This document shows positions 5,672 through 6,035 of a stretch of DNA of 6,035 nucleotides, piece after piece. Location of the stretch: the NCBI GenBank assembly GCA_016212685.1, contig JACREW010000153.1:1-6035 (forward strand). Direction: 5' to 3'. Under the pieces are notes generated by a model that ran no database searches, was not told the DNA's origin, and saw only the letters and a list, made by a program, of their open reading frames with translations. The position numbers and the translations under genes are program-made. Each line of letters begins with the position of its first letter. The stretch's first letter is position 1. This stretch comes from Nitrospirota bacterium (GTDB lineage Bacteria; Nitrospirota; Thermodesulfovibrionia; Thermodesulfovibrionales; Dissulfurispiraceae).

Positions 5672-5917
5672 ACCTAATTTGAGCTATTTTATATGTCAGG
5701 CACTGCTCAAAGACTTTAAAAAGTGTTGATTCAAATGTATATGAGAGATTATAAATGCATAATCCAACAAGTATCCAATGTTGTAGATGACGGATAACTC
5801 CCCCATCCCCCTCTTAAAGTAAGAGGGGGATGGGGGAGTTATTACAAGTGCGTGGGTTAAAGTCTTTTCGCAGCGCCTGACATATATTGCTATATTAGAA
5901 TCGCTTAATTTAGGTTG
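5672..5917. mobile_element. MITE-like palindromic element
   Basis: The unit lies between the two direct-repeat copies and has nested inverted repeats. The outer ends ACCTAATTTGAGC (5672-5684) and the complement of 5903-5915 agree at most positions. After an indel of about 11 nt on the right, 5690-5719 pairs with 5857-5886 at 27 of 30 positions (core TATATGTCAGGC). No transposase is inside. A separate perfect hairpin (5794-5842) sits asymmetrically in the right half. Long terminal inverted repeats, small size, no gene and flanking direct repeats together fit a non-autonomous transposable element. A structured 3' UTR of the FecR-domain gene is the alternative. Confidence 0.6.
5794..5842. repeat. 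perfect 23-bp hairpin, C-rich arm then G-rich arm
   Basis: The arm 5794-5816 (ATAACTCCCCC, AT, CCCCCTCTTA) is exactly complementary to 5820-5842, with a 3-nt AAG loop. No T-tract follows on the plus strand, so it is not a standard intrinsic terminator, though it would strongly stall transcripts. Short palindromes of this composition are commonly dispersed in bacterial genomes. Both strands appear open for translation across it, but this is an effect of its composition. Confidence 0.85.
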
Positions 5918-5931
5918 GATAAATGATTTTT
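5915..5931 (+). repeat. right copy of the 17-bp direct repeat
   Basis: This is the second copy of the sequence at 5655-5671. It begins at the last base of the outer inverted repeat and ends just before the probable IS30-type left end. No gene uses this copy. Confidence 0.7.
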
Positions 5932-5942
5932 GGTTACGCCAG

Positions 5943-6001
5943 TTCAATAGCGAAGTGCAACACTTGGGAGAGCCGACTAAGAGTTGGTATTCTAAGTGGA
6001 T
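5943..6001 (+). mobile_element. probable left end of an IS30-type insertion sequence
   Basis: Upstream of the partial transposase start lies TTCAATAGCGAAGTGCAACA (from 5943), with the internal palindrome AGTG-CAA-CACT (5955-5964... ending CACTTGG). GAAGTGCAACAC-type terminal sequences are, as I recall, common in IS30-family elements. The exact outer boundary cannot be fixed without the right end. Confidence 0.35.
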
Positions 6002-6035
6002 ATGGGAAAGAGATATAAGCAATTAGGACTTGAAG
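6002..6035 (+). CDS. partial IS30-family transposase (N-terminus only, runs off the window)
   Basis: An ATG at 6002 opens a frame reading MGKRYKQLGLE up to the window edge. Many IS30-family transposases start with M-x-K-x-Y-K-Q-L-x-L-E-E-R ahead of a helix-turn-helix, and this short stretch matches that pattern. The Shine-Dalgarno is poor (AAGTGG about 5 nt upstream). Only 11 complete codons are visible, so the call rests on this opening and on the IS-end-like sequence upstream. The DDE catalytic domain would lie outside the window. Confidence 0.5.
   Translation, partial: MGKRYKQLGLE

Noticed and set aside
5696..6022. 108-codon open frame on the minus strand
   Set aside because: It runs through the inverted-repeat element and hairpin, has no ribosome site, and its residues over the hairpin are dictated by the palindrome.
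5823..6023. Plus-strand open frame containing a Trp-rich stretch (WINDFWLRQF)
   Set aside because: It has no good start, begins inside the hairpin and crosses the direct repeat and the probable IS end, so it is more likely chance.

Overview
The base composition is moderate, the coding is dense and mostly from one operon strand, and type IV pilus ATPases sit beside a FecR/TPR periplasmic protein. This suits a Gram-negative, surface-motile bacterium of the Nitrospirota or Desulfobacterota kind. That placement is an impression from protein style, not a database result. No cas gene or leader is inside the window.

Layout. (1) 1-454: end of a CRISPR array with seven identical 32-nt repeats of the type I-C kind and spacers of 33-36 nt. 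By repeat orientation the leader lies off the left edge. (2) 455-1269: about 0.8 kb of non-array DNA holding a Phd/YefM-RelE toxin-antitoxin operon with its own promoter and a twin palindromic operator. (3) 1270-1301: an eighth repeat with one substitution, ending three bases from the stop codon of pilT. The TA operon therefore lies inside what looks like the trailer end of the same array. (4) 1305-4139, minus strand: pilB then pilT, the extension and retraction ATPases of the type IV pilus, 3 bp apart. pilB carries an in-frame TGA at codon 277 while the reading frame and family motifs continue on both sides. (5) 4244-4319: tRNA-Phe(GAA), divergent from pilB. (6) 4320-4616: intergenic DNA with a wide imperfect inverted repeat, a possible promoter and a possible 23-residue leader ORF ending in an ATGA overlap with the next gene. 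(7) 4617-5666: exported FecR-domain protein with TPR-like helices. (8) 5655-6035: a repeat-rich zone, with a palindromic MITE-like unit containing a perfect 23-bp hairpin, bracketed by a 14-bp direct repeat that includes the stop codon of the FecR gene, then the probable start of an IS30-type transposase running off the right edge.

How the parts relate. PilB and PilT are antagonistic motors of one pilus; if the TGA is real and not recoded, the cell keeps the retraction motor and loses or splits the extension motor. The TA operon is an addiction cassette in a position where it could stabilise the CRISPR locus. Both ends of the window (the CRISPR trailer and the 3' side of the FecR gene) look like landing sites for mobile DNA.
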